Source of the DNA: Helicobacter pylori
Lineage (GTDB): Bacteria; Campylobacterota; Campylobacteria; Campylobacterales; Helicobacteraceae
Length of the DNA stretch: 64,000 nucleotides
Direction: 5' to 3'
NCBI RefSeq assembly: GCF_030062585.1
Contig: NZ_CP071935.1
Location: forward strand, 1,318,627 to 1,382,626
Shown here: positions 7,713 through 17,033 of the stretch, piece after piece
Position numbering within the stretch: position 1 is the stretch's first letter
Layout of the letters: every line of letters begins with the position of its first letter
Notes under the pieces: generated by a model
Database searches by the model: none
Told to the model about the DNA's origin: nothing
Seen by the model: the letters and a program-made list of their open reading frames with translations, nothing else
Made by a program: the position numbers and the translations under genes

Positions 7713-8738
7713 ATGGAAGTTTCACGCAAAAAAATTTACAACCCCGATTCTACAGAAAGTGTGAATGAAAGAAAGATTTTTGGGGGTAATCCTACAAGCA
7801 TGTTTGATTTGAATAAAATCAAGTATCAATGGGCGGATCATTTGTGGAAAACGATGCTCGCTAACACTTGGTTTGCTGAAGAAGTGAGCATGAACGATGA
7901 CAAAAGAGATTATTTGAAATTAAGTGCAGAAGAAAAGATCGGCTATGACAGAGCTTTAGCGCAACTCATTTTTATGGACAGCTTGCAAACCAATAATTTA
8001 ATTGACAATGTCAATCCCTTTATCACCAGTCCCGAAATCAATTTGTGTTTGGTGCGTCAAGCTTATGAGGAAGCCCTACACAGCCATGCGTATGCGGTGA
8101 TGGTAGAAAGCATTAGCGCGAATACTGAAGAAATTTATGACATGTGGCGTAACGATATGCAATTAAAAAGCAAGAACGACTATATCGCGCAAGTGTATAT
8201 GGAATTAGCCAAAAACCCCACAGAAGAAAACATCCTCAAAGCGCTTTTTGCTAACCAGATTTTAGAGGGGATTTATTTTTATAGCGGGTTTAGCTATTTT
8301 TACACTTTGGCTAGGAGCGGAAAAATGCTAGGATCAGCACAAATGATTCGTTTTATCCAAAGAGATGAGGTAACGCATTTGATTTTATTCCAAAACATGA
8401 TCAACGCTTTAAGGAATGAAAGAGCGGATCTATTCACGCCAAAATTGATTAACGAAGTCATAGGAATGTTTAAAAAAGCGGTAGAAATTGAAGCCTTGTG
8501 GGGGGATTATATCACGCAAGGCAAGATTTTAGGGCTCACTTCAAGTTTGATTGAGCAATACATCCAGTTTTTAGCAGATAGCCGTTTGAGTAAGGTGGGT
8601 ATCGCTAAAGTTTATGGCGTCCAACACCCCATTAAATGGGTAGAGAGCTTTTCAAGTTTCAATGAGCAACGCTCTAATTTCTTTGAGGCTAGGGTGAGCA
8701 ATTACGCTAAAGGGAGCGTGAGTTTTGATGATTTTTAA
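7713..8738 (+). CDS. nrdB: Class I ribonucleotide reductase, beta (R2) subunit
   Basis: A 341-aa di-iron protein that generates the radical used by NrdA to make deoxyribonucleotides. Iron ligands fit Asp89 (FMDSLQTNN), Glu120 and His123 ([13 protein letters not shown]) and a later pair in [11 protein letters not shown]. Tyr127 is placed like the radical tyrosine of the E. coli enzyme (four residues after the His ligand). The ATG is clear. It is transcribed alone or with pcm, nine bases downstream. Confidence 0.96.
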   Translation: MEVSRKKIYNPDSTESVNERKIFGGNPTSMFDLNKIKYQWADHLWKTMLANTWFAEEVSMNDDKRDYLKLSAEEKIGYDRALAQLIFMDSLQTNNLIDNVNPFITSPEINLCLVRQAYEEALHSHAYAVMVESISANTEEIYDMWRNDMQLKSKNDYIAQVYMELAKNPTEENILKALFANQILEGIYFYSGFSYFYTLARSGKMLGSAQMIRFIQRDEVTHLILFQNMINALRNERADLFTPKLINEVIGMFKKAVEIEALWGDYITQGKILGLTSSLIEQYIQFLADSRLSKVGIAKVYGVQHPIKWVESFSSFNEQRSNFFEARVSNYAKGSVSFDDF

Positions 8739-8746
8739 GGGCTTGT

Positions 8747-9376
8747 TTGAATAGTATCAAAAACCATTTGATGTGTGAAGAAATCAATAAGCGTTTCAAT
8801 TTGCACCCCAAAGTGAGAGAGGCTATGGAAAGCATTGAAAGGGAGGTTTTTGTGCCAGCCCCCTTTAAACACTTTGCCTACACTTTAAACGCGCTTTCTA
8901 TGCAAGCGCAACAATACATTTCTTCGCCCTTAACCGTGGCCAAAATGACGCAATATTTAGAAATCGATCATGTGGATAGCGTGCTAGAAATTGGCTGCGG
9001 GAGCGGCTATCAAGCGGCGGTGCTGTCTCAAATTTTCAGGCGCGTTTTTAGCGTTGAAAGGATTGAAAGCCTGTATTTAGAAGCGCGTTTGCGCCTTAAA
9101 AATCTCGGTTTAGACAACGTTCATGTTAAATTCGCTGATGGGAATAAGGGTTGGGATCAATACGCCCCCTATGATAGGATTTTGTTCTCTGCTTGCGCTA
9201 AAAATATCCCCCAAGCGCTTATTGATCAGCTTGAAGAAGGCGGGATATTAGTCGCGCCCATTCAAGAAAACAACGAGCAAGTGATCAAACGCTTTGTGAA
9301 GCAAAATAACGCTTTGCACGTCCAAAAAGTGCTAGAAAAATGCTCGTTTGTGCCTGTTGTAGATGGGGTGCAATAA
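8747..9376 (+). CDS. pcm: Protein-L-isoaspartate O-methyltransferase
   Basis: A 209-aa SAM-dependent methyltransferase that repairs isoaspartyl residues in aged proteins. The SAM motif [15 protein letters not shown] is at about residues 76-90 and the family feature [11 protein letters not shown] at about 57-67 precedes it. The start used is TTG at 8747; the ATG at 8771 (MCEEINKRF) is an alternative that would lose eight residues. It follows nrdB closely. Confidence 0.93.
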   Translation: MNSIKNHLMCEEINKRFNLHPKVREAMESIEREVFVPAPFKHFAYTLNALSMQAQQYISSPLTVAKMTQYLEIDHVDSVLEIGCGSGYQAAVLSQIFRRVFSVERIESLYLEARLRLKNLGLDNVHVKFADGNKGWDQYAPYDRILFSACAKNIPQALIDQLEEGGILVAPIQENNEQVIKRFVKQNNALHVQKVLEKCSFVPVVDGVQ

Positions 9377-9397
9377 AGAATGAAAAAAGATTAAAGC

Positions 9398-10435
9398 ATG
9401 GTTAAACACTATCTTTTTATGGCGGTTTCGCAGGTCTTTTTCTCCTTCTTTTTAGTGCTGTTTTTTATCTCTTCCATTGTGTTATTAATCAGTATTGCAA
9501 GCGTAACGCTCGTGATTAAAGTGAGCTTTTTGGACTTAGTGCAACTCTTTTTGTATTCCTTGCCAGGAACCATTTTTTTTATTTTGCCGATCACTTTTTT
9601 TGCAGCTTGCGCTTTGGGGCTTTCAAGGCTTAGCTATGACCATGAATTGTTGGTGTTTTTCTCTTTAGGGGTTTCGCCTAAAAAAATGACTAAAGCGTTT
9701 GTGCCTTTAAGTTTGTTAGTGAGTGCGATTTTATTAGTGTTTTCGCTTATTTTAATCCCCACCTCTAAGAGCGCTTATTACGGGTTTTTGCGTCAAAAAA
9801 AAGACAAGATTGATATTAACATCAGAGCGGGTGAATTCGGGCAAAAATTAGGCGATTGGCTCGTGTATGTGGATAAAGCTGAAAACAATTCCTATGATAA
9901 TTTAGTGCTTTTTTCCAATAAAAGCCTCTCTCAAGAAAGCTTTATTCTGGCTCAAAAAGGCAATATCAACAATCAAAACGGCGTGTTTGAATTGAATTTA
10001 TACAACGGTCATGCGTATTTCACTCAAGGCGATAAAATGCGTAAAGTTGATTTTGAAGAATTGCATTTGCGCAACAAGCTCAAGTCTTTCAATTCTAATG
10101 ATGCGGCTTATTTGCAGGGCACGGATTATTTAGGTTATTGGAAAAAAGCCTTTGGTAAAAACGCTAATAAAAATCAAAAACGCCGTTTTTCTCAAGCGAT
10201 TTTAGTTTCCTTGTTCCCTTTAGCGAGCATGTTTTTAATCCCTTTATTTGGCATCGCCAACCCACGATTCAAAACGAATTGGAGTTATTTTTATGTCCTT
10301 GGAGCGGTTGGGGTTTATTTTTTAATGGTGCATGTGATTTCTACGGATTTGTTTTTGATGACTTTTTTCTTCCCCTTTATTTGGGCGTTTGGCTCTTATT
10401 TGTTGTTTAGAAAATTCATTTTAAAGCGTTATTAA
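9398..10435 (+). CDS. LptF/LptG-type lipopolysaccharide export permease
   Basis: A 345-aa inner membrane protein of the YjgP/YjgQ family, the permease of the LptB2FG transporter that lifts LPS from the inner membrane. Hydrophobic segments lie at about 8-38, 48-72 and 98-122 (N-terminal three) and in three more after about residue 265. A soluble beta-jellyroll domain (about 130-250) separates them, the family layout. Whether it is LptF or LptG cannot be settled here. It ends one base before truA begins. Confidence 0.88.
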   Translation: MVKHYLFMAVSQVFFSFFLVLFFISSIVLLISIASVTLVIKVSFLDLVQLFLYSLPGTIFFILPITFFAACALGLSRLSYDHELLVFFSLGVSPKKMTKAFVPLSLLVSAILLVFSLILIPTSKSAYYGFLRQKKDKIDINIRAGEFGQKLGDWLVYVDKAENNSYDNLVLFSNKSLSQESFILAQKGNINNQNGVFELNLYNGHAYFTQGDKMRKVDFEELHLRNKLKSFNSNDAAYLQGTDYLGYWKKAFGKNANKNQKRRFSQAILVSLFPLASMFLIPLFGIANPRFKTNWSYFYVLGAVGVYFLMVHVISTDLFLMTFFFPFIWAFGSYLLFRKFILKRY

Positions 10436-11164
10436 ATGCGGTGTTTTAAGGCTACTATCGCTTATGATGGGGCGTATTTTTTAGGCTATGCCAAACAGCC
10501 CAACAAACTCGGCGTTCAAGATAAAATAGAAAGCACTTTAAACGCGCTAGGGATTAAAAGCGTTGTGGTTGCGGCTGGGCGCACGGATAAAGGCGTGCAT
10601 GCCAACAACCAGGTTTTGTCTTTTCACGCTCCAAAACACTGGAGCGCTGATAAATTATTTTATTATCTAGCCCCTAAACTCGCTCCGCATATTGTCTTAA
10701 AAAAGCTAGAAGAAAAAAACTTCCATGCGCGTTTTGACGCTCAAAAAAGAGCGTATCGTTACCTTTTGACGAAGAATTTAAAAACGCCTTTTTTAGCGCC
10801 TTATATCGCTTGTGGGGATTATGGCTCACTAGATGCGTTAAACACCGCTTTAAAGCAATTCACAGGCAAGCATGATTTTTCCATGTTTAAGAAAGAAGGC
10901 GGGGCTACAACCAATCCTAATCGCATCATTTTTAACGCTTTTGCTTATACAGCCTTTATCATGGGGCATGAGTGCGTGGTGTTTAAAATCATTGGCGATG
11001 CGTTTTTACGCTCCAGCGTGCGTTTGATCATTCAAGCATGCGTTCAATATTCACTAGAAAAAATCACGCTCGCTGAAATTGAAATGCAAATCCACAACAT
11101 CAAAGCCACTATAAGAACGCCCATAATGGCTAATGGTTTGTATTTGCACAGGGTGTATTATTGA
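10436..11164 (+). CDS. truA: tRNA pseudouridine(38-40) synthase
   Basis: A 242-aa TruA that converts uridines 38-40 of the anticodon stem-loop to pseudouridine. The catalytic aspartate is Asp51 in AAGRTDKGVHA (47-57). KRAYRYLLTKN and DAFLRSSVRLIIQ are conserved downstream blocks. The ATG directly follows the stop of the permease gene. The 3' end overlaps the convergent galE by seven bases. Confidence 0.95.
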   Translation: MRCFKATIAYDGAYFLGYAKQPNKLGVQDKIESTLNALGIKSVVVAAGRTDKGVHANNQVLSFHAPKHWSADKLFYYLAPKLAPHIVLKKLEEKNFHARFDAQKRAYRYLLTKNLKTPFLAPYIACGDYGSLDALNTALKQFTGKHDFSMFKKEGGATTNPNRIIFNAFAYTAFIMGHECVVFKIIGDAFLRSSVRLIIQACVQYSLEKITLAEIEMQIHNIKATIRTPIMANGLYLHRVYY

Positions 11165-12192
11165 AAACTCAAAAGGTGTTCTTCCCAATCTAGAGCGCTT
11201 TTGATAATGGTGTCTAGGTTGTTATAAAGGGGTTTGAAAGGGGTGTTTTGTAAGATTTTAGCGTTATTGGCAATAAGGCTTGCTGGATCGCCCTGTCGCT
11301 TGTCTAAAATTTCCACTAAAAAATCGTTGCTTGAGATTTCTTTGACCTTTTCTATCACTTCTTTCACGCTATGGCCTTGATTGTAGCCGACATTATAGAT
11401 CTCGCTCTTATTTTTTTCTAAAAGGGTTTGATAGCTCGCTAAATGCGCGTTAGCCAAATCATCTACATGGATATAATCCCTAATGCAAGTGCCATCTCTT
11501 GTGGGGTAGTTAGTGCCAAAAATCCCCATTTTTTTCCTTTTCCCCACCGCGCATTCGCATGCGATTTTGATTAAATGCGTGGCGTTGAGCGTGCGTTGTC
11601 CTAGCGTGTAAGGCGTGGTATAATCATTGCGCATGCATGCCCCAGCCACATTGAAATAGCGCAAAATAACGCATTTAAAATCCGCTATTTTAGAAGTGTC
11701 CAACAAAATCCTTTCGCTCATCATTTTAGACGCTCCATAAGGATTAATGGGGTTTAAGGGGCTTTCTTCATTCAAGCTAAAATCAGATTCGCCATAAACC
11801 ACGGCCGTGGAAGAAAAAATAAAACGCTTGATCGCATGTTTTAAACAAAGTTTGACAAGCTCTAAAGTGTTGAGCGTGTTATTGGTGTAGTATTCTAAAG
11901 GCAAGCGTGTGGATTCTTCTACTGAGATTTTAGCCCCAAAATGCAAAATGGCTTCAATGGGGTCTTTTAGCTGTTGCTTATTCAAAAAGGCGTCTAATTT
12001 GTGGGTTTCATTCAAATTCGCTTGAATAAAAGTAACCCTATTAGGGTAGTAACGCTCTAACGCTTTGATATGCTCTAAAAAACCGGTGCTTAAGTCATCT
12101 ACAATAATGATGTTTTCTTTGGTTTTTTCTAAAAACGCCCTTGCGGTATGCGAGCCTATATACCCGCACGCCCCTGTGAATAATAATGCCAT
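11158..12192 (-). CDS. galE: UDP-glucose 4-epimerase
   Basis: A 344-aa extended short-chain dehydrogenase that interconverts UDP-glucose and UDP-galactose, needed for galactose in H. pylori LPS and Lewis antigens. The NAD motif TGACGYIGSH is at residues 6-15. The catalytic pair is in PYGASK (Tyr and Lys), with SSTAVVYG just before. I start at the ATG at 12192, preceded by AAAAGGGGTTTT. It converges with truA. Confidence 0.95.
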   Translation of the reverse strand: MALLFTGACGYIGSHTARAFLEKTKENIIIVDDLSTGFLEHIKALERYYPNRVTFIQANLNETHKLDAFLNKQQLKDPIEAILHFGAKISVEESTRLPLEYYTNNTLNTLELVKLCLKHAIKRFIFSSTAVVYGESDFSLNEESPLNPINPYGASKMMSERILLDTSKIADFKCVILRYFNVAGACMRNDYTTPYTLGQRTLNATHLIKIACECAVGKRKKMGIFGTNYPTRDGTCIRDYIHVDDLANAHLASYQTLLEKNKSEIYNVGYNQGHSVKEVIEKVKEISSNDFLVEILDKRQGDPASLIANNAKILQNTPFKPLYNNLDTIIKSALDWEEHLLSFQ

Positions 12193-12306
12193 AAAACCCC
12201 TTTTGAAATGAAAAAATAACAACTATTATAACATCTTAATCCCATTTATTGTTTAAGGATTTTTTAAGAAAGTTTAACCTATAATTTCATCTTTATTGGC
12301 TTTTAA

Positions 12307-12383
<77 letters not shown>

Positions 12384-12399
12384 TTTTTTTACAATCCTT

Positions 12400-12475
12400 G
12401 GGGAATTAGCTCAGCTGGGAGAGCGCCTGCTTTGCACGCAGGAGGTCAGCGGTTCGATCCCGCTATTCTCCACCA
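12400..12475 (+). tRNA. tRNA-Ala (anticodon TGC)
   Basis: A 76-base cloverleaf: acceptor GGGGAAT/ATTCTCC (with one G-T pair), AGCTCAGCTGGGAGAGC D arm, anticodon stem CCTGC/GCAGG with TGC in the loop, AGCGGTTCGATCCCGCT T arm and encoded CCA. Confidence 0.97.
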
Positions 12476-12904
12476 TTGTTTTCTCCTTAAATTTTTTCTT
12501 TTTATCAGTCGTGTCTTGGTTGAGAAATCCTAAACGATTGGATCGTCCTTGTTTAACGCCGCAAGTCTTTTAACTCAAAGCTCCTTGATAAAAGATTGGG
12601 TTGGATTGGGATTTTTTATTTGCTTTGTTCTTTAAATGGTGCAAAATCTCTTTTGCTTTATAACTTTTCGCTTTCTAATTTCGCAAGCTTTTCAGCGTTC
12701 GCTTGTTTAGGGGGCTTAAAATTTTAGGGTTTTGGGTTTTTCAATGGTTGTAAGCGTGTTGTTACTAAATTGTGGGTTTTGAGCGCTTGATTCTTTCTTT
12801 ATTGGCTCAATTCAAGCCTTTCGTTAGAGCGTGGAAAAAATGTTAGAAACCCTTACAAAACAAGCTAATATATTCTATTCAATTTATTTCAAGGACAAAC
12901 AAAC
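12476..12904. other. 429-base gap between tRNA-Ala and the AsmA-like gene
   Basis: No intact gene is visible. A short minus-strand relic (12658-12760, listed separately) lies inside. The last 60 bases contain AT-rich promoter-like sequence (AATATATTCTATTCAATT, about 12868-12886) and the AAGGAC site for the next gene. Confidence 0.6.
12658..12760 (-). pseudogene. Relic of a polyvalent-protein gene beside tRNA-Ala
   Basis: On the minus strand the DNA reads KPPKQANAEKLAKLESEKL and then a stop. The block ANAEKLAKLESE (12 residues) is identical to the linker of the large polyvalent-protein pseudogene at 35156-38124, where it also follows a PP-containing segment. Upstream, IEKPKTLK appears after a frame change, so the relic is short and degenerate. 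It is probably the scar of an element once inserted or recombined here. Confidence 0.45.
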
Positions 12905-14440
12905 ATGAAAAAATTTCTTTATACCCTACTTGTGCTTCTTTTAATCGGCCTTTTAACGGCCTATCTTATCCTTTTTACAGAATGGGGGAATAAGATCATC
13001 GCTTCGTATATAGAGAAAAAAATCAACCCGAACGAGCACTACTTGAGCGTTAAAACCTTTAAATTGAGATTCAACTCTTTAGACTTTGAAGCTCAAGCCA
13101 ACGATGATTCCACGCTCATTCTTAAGGGGGATTTCTCGCTTTTAAAGCAAAGCGTAAATTTGAATTACCATATAGACATTAAAAATTTACACTCTTTCAA
13201 AGAATGGATACCCTACCCTTTAAGGGGGGCTATTGTTACTTCTGGGAATATTAAAGGGCATAGAAAAGCCCTTATAGTTCAAGGCGTCTCTAATGTCGCT
13301 CAATCCCACACTGCCTACAACGCCCTTTTAGATGATTTCAAACTTTCTCATTTAAGCTTGAACGCAAAAGACGCCAATTTAGAAGATTTGCTTTATTTAC
13401 TCAACCGCCCCGCTTATGCGAGTGCAAGAGTGTCCTTACAGGCGGATTTTAACTCTCTAAAGCCTTTAGAAGGGCATTTGATCCTAACAGCTAATAACGC
13501 TTTAATCAATAACGCCCTAATCAATCAAATTTTTCATTTAAACCTTAAAGACACGCTCGTTTTCAACCTCTCGCACTCAAGCGATTTTAAAGAAAACAAA
13601 GCCATCAGCGATACCACCCTAACTAGCCCTTTAGTTAATTTCAAAGCCCTAAAAAGCGAATATCTTTTCTCTGTTTTAAAACTCAACGCCCCCTACACTT
13701 TAGAAATACCCAACCTAGCCAAACTCCAAAACATTACCAACCACCCCTTAAAAGGGAGCTTGACTTTAAAAGGCGCTATAGAGCAAAGCCCCAAACTTTT
13801 AAAAGTCAGCGGCCATTCAAATTTACTAGACGGCGCTCTGGATTTCACGCTTTTAAATAAAAATTTGAAAGCCCATTTTTCCAATATTTCCACTTTAAAA
13901 GTCCTAGATTTATTCCATTACCCTAAATTTTTCCAATCCATTGCAGACGCTAACTTGGATTATGATTTTATCGCTAAGCAAGGCGTATTGAAAGCCCGCC
14001 TAAAAAATGCAAGATTCCTCAAAAATGCATTCAGCGACTTCCTCTACTCCATTTCCAAATTTGATATTACTAAAGAAATTTATAACGATGCCAATCTGGT
14101 AAGCCAAATCAACCAGCAACGCCTGCTCTCTGATTTGAGTTTAAAAAGCCCTAAAACCCAATTGAAAATCCATAACGGCTTATTGGATTTAAACACCAAG
14201 CAAATGGACATGCTCATGGATGCAGAAATTTTAAAATTCGTTTTTAAAATGAAACTTCAAGGCAACATGCACCAGCCAAAATTTTCCCTCATTTTAAATG
14301 AGAAAGCCATTCAGCAAAACTTGCAACAAGGCTTGAAAGAAATCTTAAAAAACGACACCCTTAAAAAAGGTTTAGACCATTTGCTTAAAGATGATAAGCT
14401 CAAAGAAAAGCTTGAAAAAGGGCTTAAGGGGCTTTTTTAA
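12905..14440 (+). CDS. AsmA-like membrane-anchored protein
   Basis: A 511-aa protein with one N-terminal membrane helix (LYTLLVLLLIGLLTAYLILF, residues 5-24) followed by about 480 periplasmic residues rich in alternating hydrophobic positions (KGSLTLKGAIEQ, FSLILNEKAIQQ). This is the layout of AsmA/YhdP-type repeating beta-groove proteins thought to move phospholipids between membranes. The C-terminal 50 residues are Lys/Leu-rich amphipathic helices. ATG with AAGGAC upstream. The function is inferred from architecture, not from a firm motif. Confidence 0.7.
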   Translation: MKKFLYTLLVLLLIGLLTAYLILFTEWGNKIIASYIEKKINPNEHYLSVKTFKLRFNSLDFEAQANDDSTLILKGDFSLLKQSVNLNYHIDIKNLHSFKEWIPYPLRGAIVTSGNIKGHRKALIVQGVSNVAQSHTAYNALLDDFKLSHLSLNAKDANLEDLLYLLNRPAYASARVSLQADFNSLKPLEGHLILTANNALINNALINQIFHLNLKDTLVFNLSHSSDFKENKAISDTTLTSPLVNFKALKSEYLFSVLKLNAPYTLEIPNLAKLQNITNHPLKGSLTLKGAIEQSPKLLKVSGHSNLLDGALDFTLLNKNLKAHFSNISTLKVLDLFHYPKFFQSIADANLDYDFIAKQGVLKARLKNARFLKNAFSDFLYSISKFDITKEIYNDANLVSQINQQRLLSDLSLKSPKTQLKIHNGLLDLNTKQMDMLMDAEILKFVFKMKLQGNMHQPKFSLILNEKAIQQNLQQGLKEILKNDTLKKGLDHLLKDDKLKEKLEKGLKGLF

Positions 14441-14458
14441 AATTTTAAAGGATAGAAA

Positions 14459-15211
14459 ATGGCGCACATTTTAGTTAGCGGGGCGACTTCAGGGTTTGGG
14501 TTAGAAATCGCTAAGGCGTTTTTACAAAAAAACCATGTGGTTTTTGGCACAGGGAGGCGGCAAGAGAATTTACAAAAATTGCAGCTCGCTTATCCCAAGC
14601 GTTTCATTCCCCTGTGTTTTGATCTTAAGAACAAGCTTGAAACTAAGCGAGCGCTAGAAACTATTTTCTCCATGACGGATCGCATTGACGCTTTAATCAA
14701 TAACGCCGGCTTAGCGCTAGGCTTGAACAAGGCTTATGAATGCGAGTTAGACGACTGGGAAATCATGATAGACACGAATATCAAGGGGTTGTTGCATCTC
14801 ACCCGTTTGATCTTGCCCTCTATGATAGAGCATGACCAAGGGACTATCATCAATCTTGGCTCTATCGCTGGCACTTACCCCTATCCTGGTGGGAATGTCT
14901 ATGGAGCGAGCAAGGCGTTTGTGAAGCAATTTTCTTTAAATTTGCGAGCGGATTTAGCTGGCACTAACATTAGAGTGAGCAATGTTGAACCCGGTTTGTG
15001 CGGCGAAACCGAATTCAGCATGGTACGCTTTAAGGGCGATAAAATCAAAGCCCAATCCGTCTATGAAAACACCCTTTACCTCAAACCACAAGATATTGCT
15101 AACATCGTGCTATGGATTTACGAACAACCCCTACATGTCAATATCAACCGCATAGAAATCATGCCCATAAGCCAAACTTTCGCTCCCCTACCCACCCATA
15201 AAAGCCCTTAA
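14459..15211 (+). CDS. Short-chain dehydrogenase/reductase, YdfG-like
   Basis: A 250-aa classical SDR. The cofactor loop SGATSGFGLEIA is at residues 7-18 and NNAG at about 81-84. The catalytic Ser is in NLGSIAG and Tyr/Lys are in VYGASKAF. The Arg-containing TGRR after beta-2 suggests NADPH preference. C-terminal features (VEPGLCGETEFS) resemble the YdfG group, which oxidises 3-hydroxy acids such as serine or allo-threonine. The substrate is not proven. It follows the AsmA-like gene by 18 bases with its own AAAGGAT site. Confidence 0.85.
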   Translation: MAHILVSGATSGFGLEIAKAFLQKNHVVFGTGRRQENLQKLQLAYPKRFIPLCFDLKNKLETKRALETIFSMTDRIDALINNAGLALGLNKAYECELDDWEIMIDTNIKGLLHLTRLILPSMIEHDQGTIINLGSIAGTYPYPGGNVYGASKAFVKQFSLNLRADLAGTNIRVSNVEPGLCGETEFSMVRFKGDKIKAQSVYENTLYLKPQDIANIVLWIYEQPLHVNINRIEIMPISQTFAPLPTHKSP

Positions 15212-15326
15212 GGGGTTTTAAATAAAGGCTTTGTTTTAGTTAAATACTTAAGGTTTTTTAAAACTTTAACGACTCTTTAAGTTTTAAAAAAAAAGAATTT
15301 TGGTTGCTTTATTTTAAGCTCATTAT

Positions 15327-15365
15327 CTTAAGGGGATAGGAAGTATTTTGAAATTATTCTCCCCT
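15327..15365. repeat. Dispersed 39-bp hairpin repeat, copy A
   Basis: A 39-base unit beginning CTTAAGGGGATAGG and ending in TCCCCT matches 43571-43609 at 35 of 39 positions. AGGGGA and TCCCCT can pair. It lies between two convergent genes (15211 and 15447) in a stretch with further CCCCTA runs. It may be an ancient mobile or structured element, or a terminator. Confidence 0.7.
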
Positions 15366-15446
15366 ACTCCCCTAAAACCTCCTTTTAAAATCCCCTAACC
15401 CCCTAAAATTTCGCTTTTTAAAGCCGTTTGATCAAGCCTTATTAAA

Positions 15447-16319
15447 CTAAACTTTGATCTTAAGCTGCTTGAGGATATCGCACGCCCCTTTAGCACCTAA
15501 TTTACAGCCTTTTTTAAAGTTTTCTATGGCTTGCTTTTCATTCCTTGTTACGCCCTCGCCATTGTATTGCATAGCCCCTAAATTGAAACACCCTCCGCCA
15601 TTTTCCAATTCGCATGCCTTAGAATAACGAGCGAGAGCCTCTTTAAAATTCTTTACCACGCCTTCGCCATGATGATACATGTTCCCTGCGTTAAAGCACC
15701 CTGGGCTGTCTTTTAAATCGCAAGCTTTGTCATACGAAGCGAGCGCCTTTTTCAAATCTTTAGGCGTGCCTCTGCCTGCATCATACAAGCTCCCTAATAT
15801 CGTGCAGCCATCGCCATCGTTTAAATCGCACGCTTTAGTGAAATATTCCACCGCTTTTTTAAAATCCCTAGTTACCACTTTACCATCATGATAAATCCCC
15901 CCCAAGCTCGCGCACCCTTCAGCGTATTTCAAATCGCACGCTTTAGAGTAGTATTGTAGGGCTTTATTGGTGTTTTGGGACACGCCTTGCCCACTGTAAT
16001 ATAAATTCCCCAATAGATGACACCCATTGCTGTAATTCAAATCGCAAGCTTTAGCGTAAAAAGAGGCGGCTTTTTTCAAGTTCTTTTCCACCCCTTGCCC
16101 TTGATAATAAAGCACCCCTAAATTAAAACACCCGCTATTTTCTTTCAGATCGCAAGCTTTTTCAAAATATTTCTTCGCTTGAGAAAAATCTCGCTCTTTG
16201 TAGCTCTTTGCCCCCAAACCCACAAGCTCTTTAGGGTCTTGCTCTGCCATTAACCCCCCTAAACACAACGCACCCAAACACAAAACCCTAAAAAAGGACT
16301 TTTTGACATTTTCTAACAT
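15447..16319 (-). CDS. hcpC: Cysteine-rich Sel1-repeat protein HcpC
   Basis: A 290-aa secreted protein. After the signal peptide ([17 protein letters not shown]) come about seven 36-residue Sel1-like repeats of the type ACDLxxxxGCxxLGxxYxxGxGV. Each holds two cysteines spaced to form the disulfide typical of Helicobacter cysteine-rich proteins, which are secreted and recognised by host immunity. I start at the ATG at 16319 after AAGGAGATACATC, which gives the known length. A -10 TATAAT lies at 16345-16350. Confidence 0.95.
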   Translation of the reverse strand: MLENVKKSFFRVLCLGALCLGGLMAEQDPKELVGLGAKSYKERDFSQAKKYFEKACDLKENSGCFNLGVLYYQGQGVEKNLKKAASFYAKACDLNYSNGCHLLGNLYYSGQGVSQNTNKALQYYSKACDLKYAEGCASLGGIYHDGKVVTRDFKKAVEYFTKACDLNDGDGCTILGSLYDAGRGTPKDLKKALASYDKACDLKDSPGCFNAGNMYHHGEGVVKNFKEALARYSKACELENGGGCFNLGAMQYNGEGVTRNEKQAIENFKKGCKLGAKGACDILKQLKIKV

Positions 16320-16344
16320 GATGTATCTCCTTATTAAAAATTTT

Positions 16345-16350
16345 ATTATA
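16345..16350 (-). promoter_or_regulatory. -10 box (TATAAT) for hcpC
   Basis: A perfect TATAAT on the minus strand lies 26 bases upstream of the hcpC ATG, giving a short leader that holds AAGGAG. Confidence 0.6.
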
Positions 16351-16388
16351 GTATTATTAAGCAAATACAAAACGCCATGATCTCTTTG

Positions 16389-17015
16389 TTATCTTAAAGC
16401 TAACGCCCGCTTGCAAATTTCTGTGATTTTATCCCACTCTTTGTTTTGAATTAAATCTTTAGGAGTAAGCCAGCTCCCCCCCACGCACAAAACATTTTCT
16501 AAATTCAAATAAGAACGCATGTTATCTGCGCTAATCCCCCCAGTAGGGCAAAATTTCACCCCTTTAAAAGGGCCATTAAAAGCGTTTAAAAGTTTAACGC
16601 CTCCGCAATACTCTGCCGGGAAAAATTTCAAAGCGCTATAGCCCCATTCTAAGGCTTGCATGACTTCACTGCTACTAGAAACCCCAGGTATTAAAGGCAT
16701 GCCTTTTTTCTTTGCGTGTTCTAAAAGCTCTATCGTAAGGCCCGGGCTAATCAAAAACTCTGCCCCCCTATTTTGCGCTTGCTCTAATTGAGTAAGATTT
16801 AAGATCGTGCCAGCGCCCACGCGCATTTTTGGCACATTCTTAGCAATAAGCTCTATGGCCTCTAAAGCGCAACTGGATCGCAAAGTTACTTCTATGATTG
16901 GAATACCCCCCTCTATCAGGCTTTGCGCTAAAGGCACAGCGTCTTTTATATTCTCAATCACCACCACAGGGACAATGGGGCTGATTTGTAAAATTTCTAT
17001 TATTTTATCTTGCAT
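16389..17015 (-). CDS. eda: KDPG aldolase (Entner-Doudoroff)
   Basis: A 208-aa class I aldolase that splits 2-keto-3-deoxy-6-phosphogluconate to pyruvate and glyceraldehyde 3-phosphate. Glu42 in PIIEVTLRS is the acid/base residue and Lys130 in GYSALKFFPAE is the Schiff-base lysine. GVSSSSEVMQA and PTGGISADN bind phosphate. It lies 18 bases after edd on the same strand with AAAGGAG before the ATG. Confidence 0.96.
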   Translation of the reverse strand: MQDKIIEILQISPIVPVVVIENIKDAVPLAQSLIEGGIPIIEVTLRSSCALEAIELIAKNVPKMRVGAGTILNLTQLEQAQNRGAEFLISPGLTIELLEHAKKKGMPLIPGVSSSSEVMQALEWGYSALKFFPAEYCGGVKLLNAFNGPFKGVKFCPTGGISADNMRSYLNLENVLCVGGSWLTPKDLIQNKEWDKITEICKRALALR

Positions 17016-17033
17016 TTTATCTCCTTTATATTT

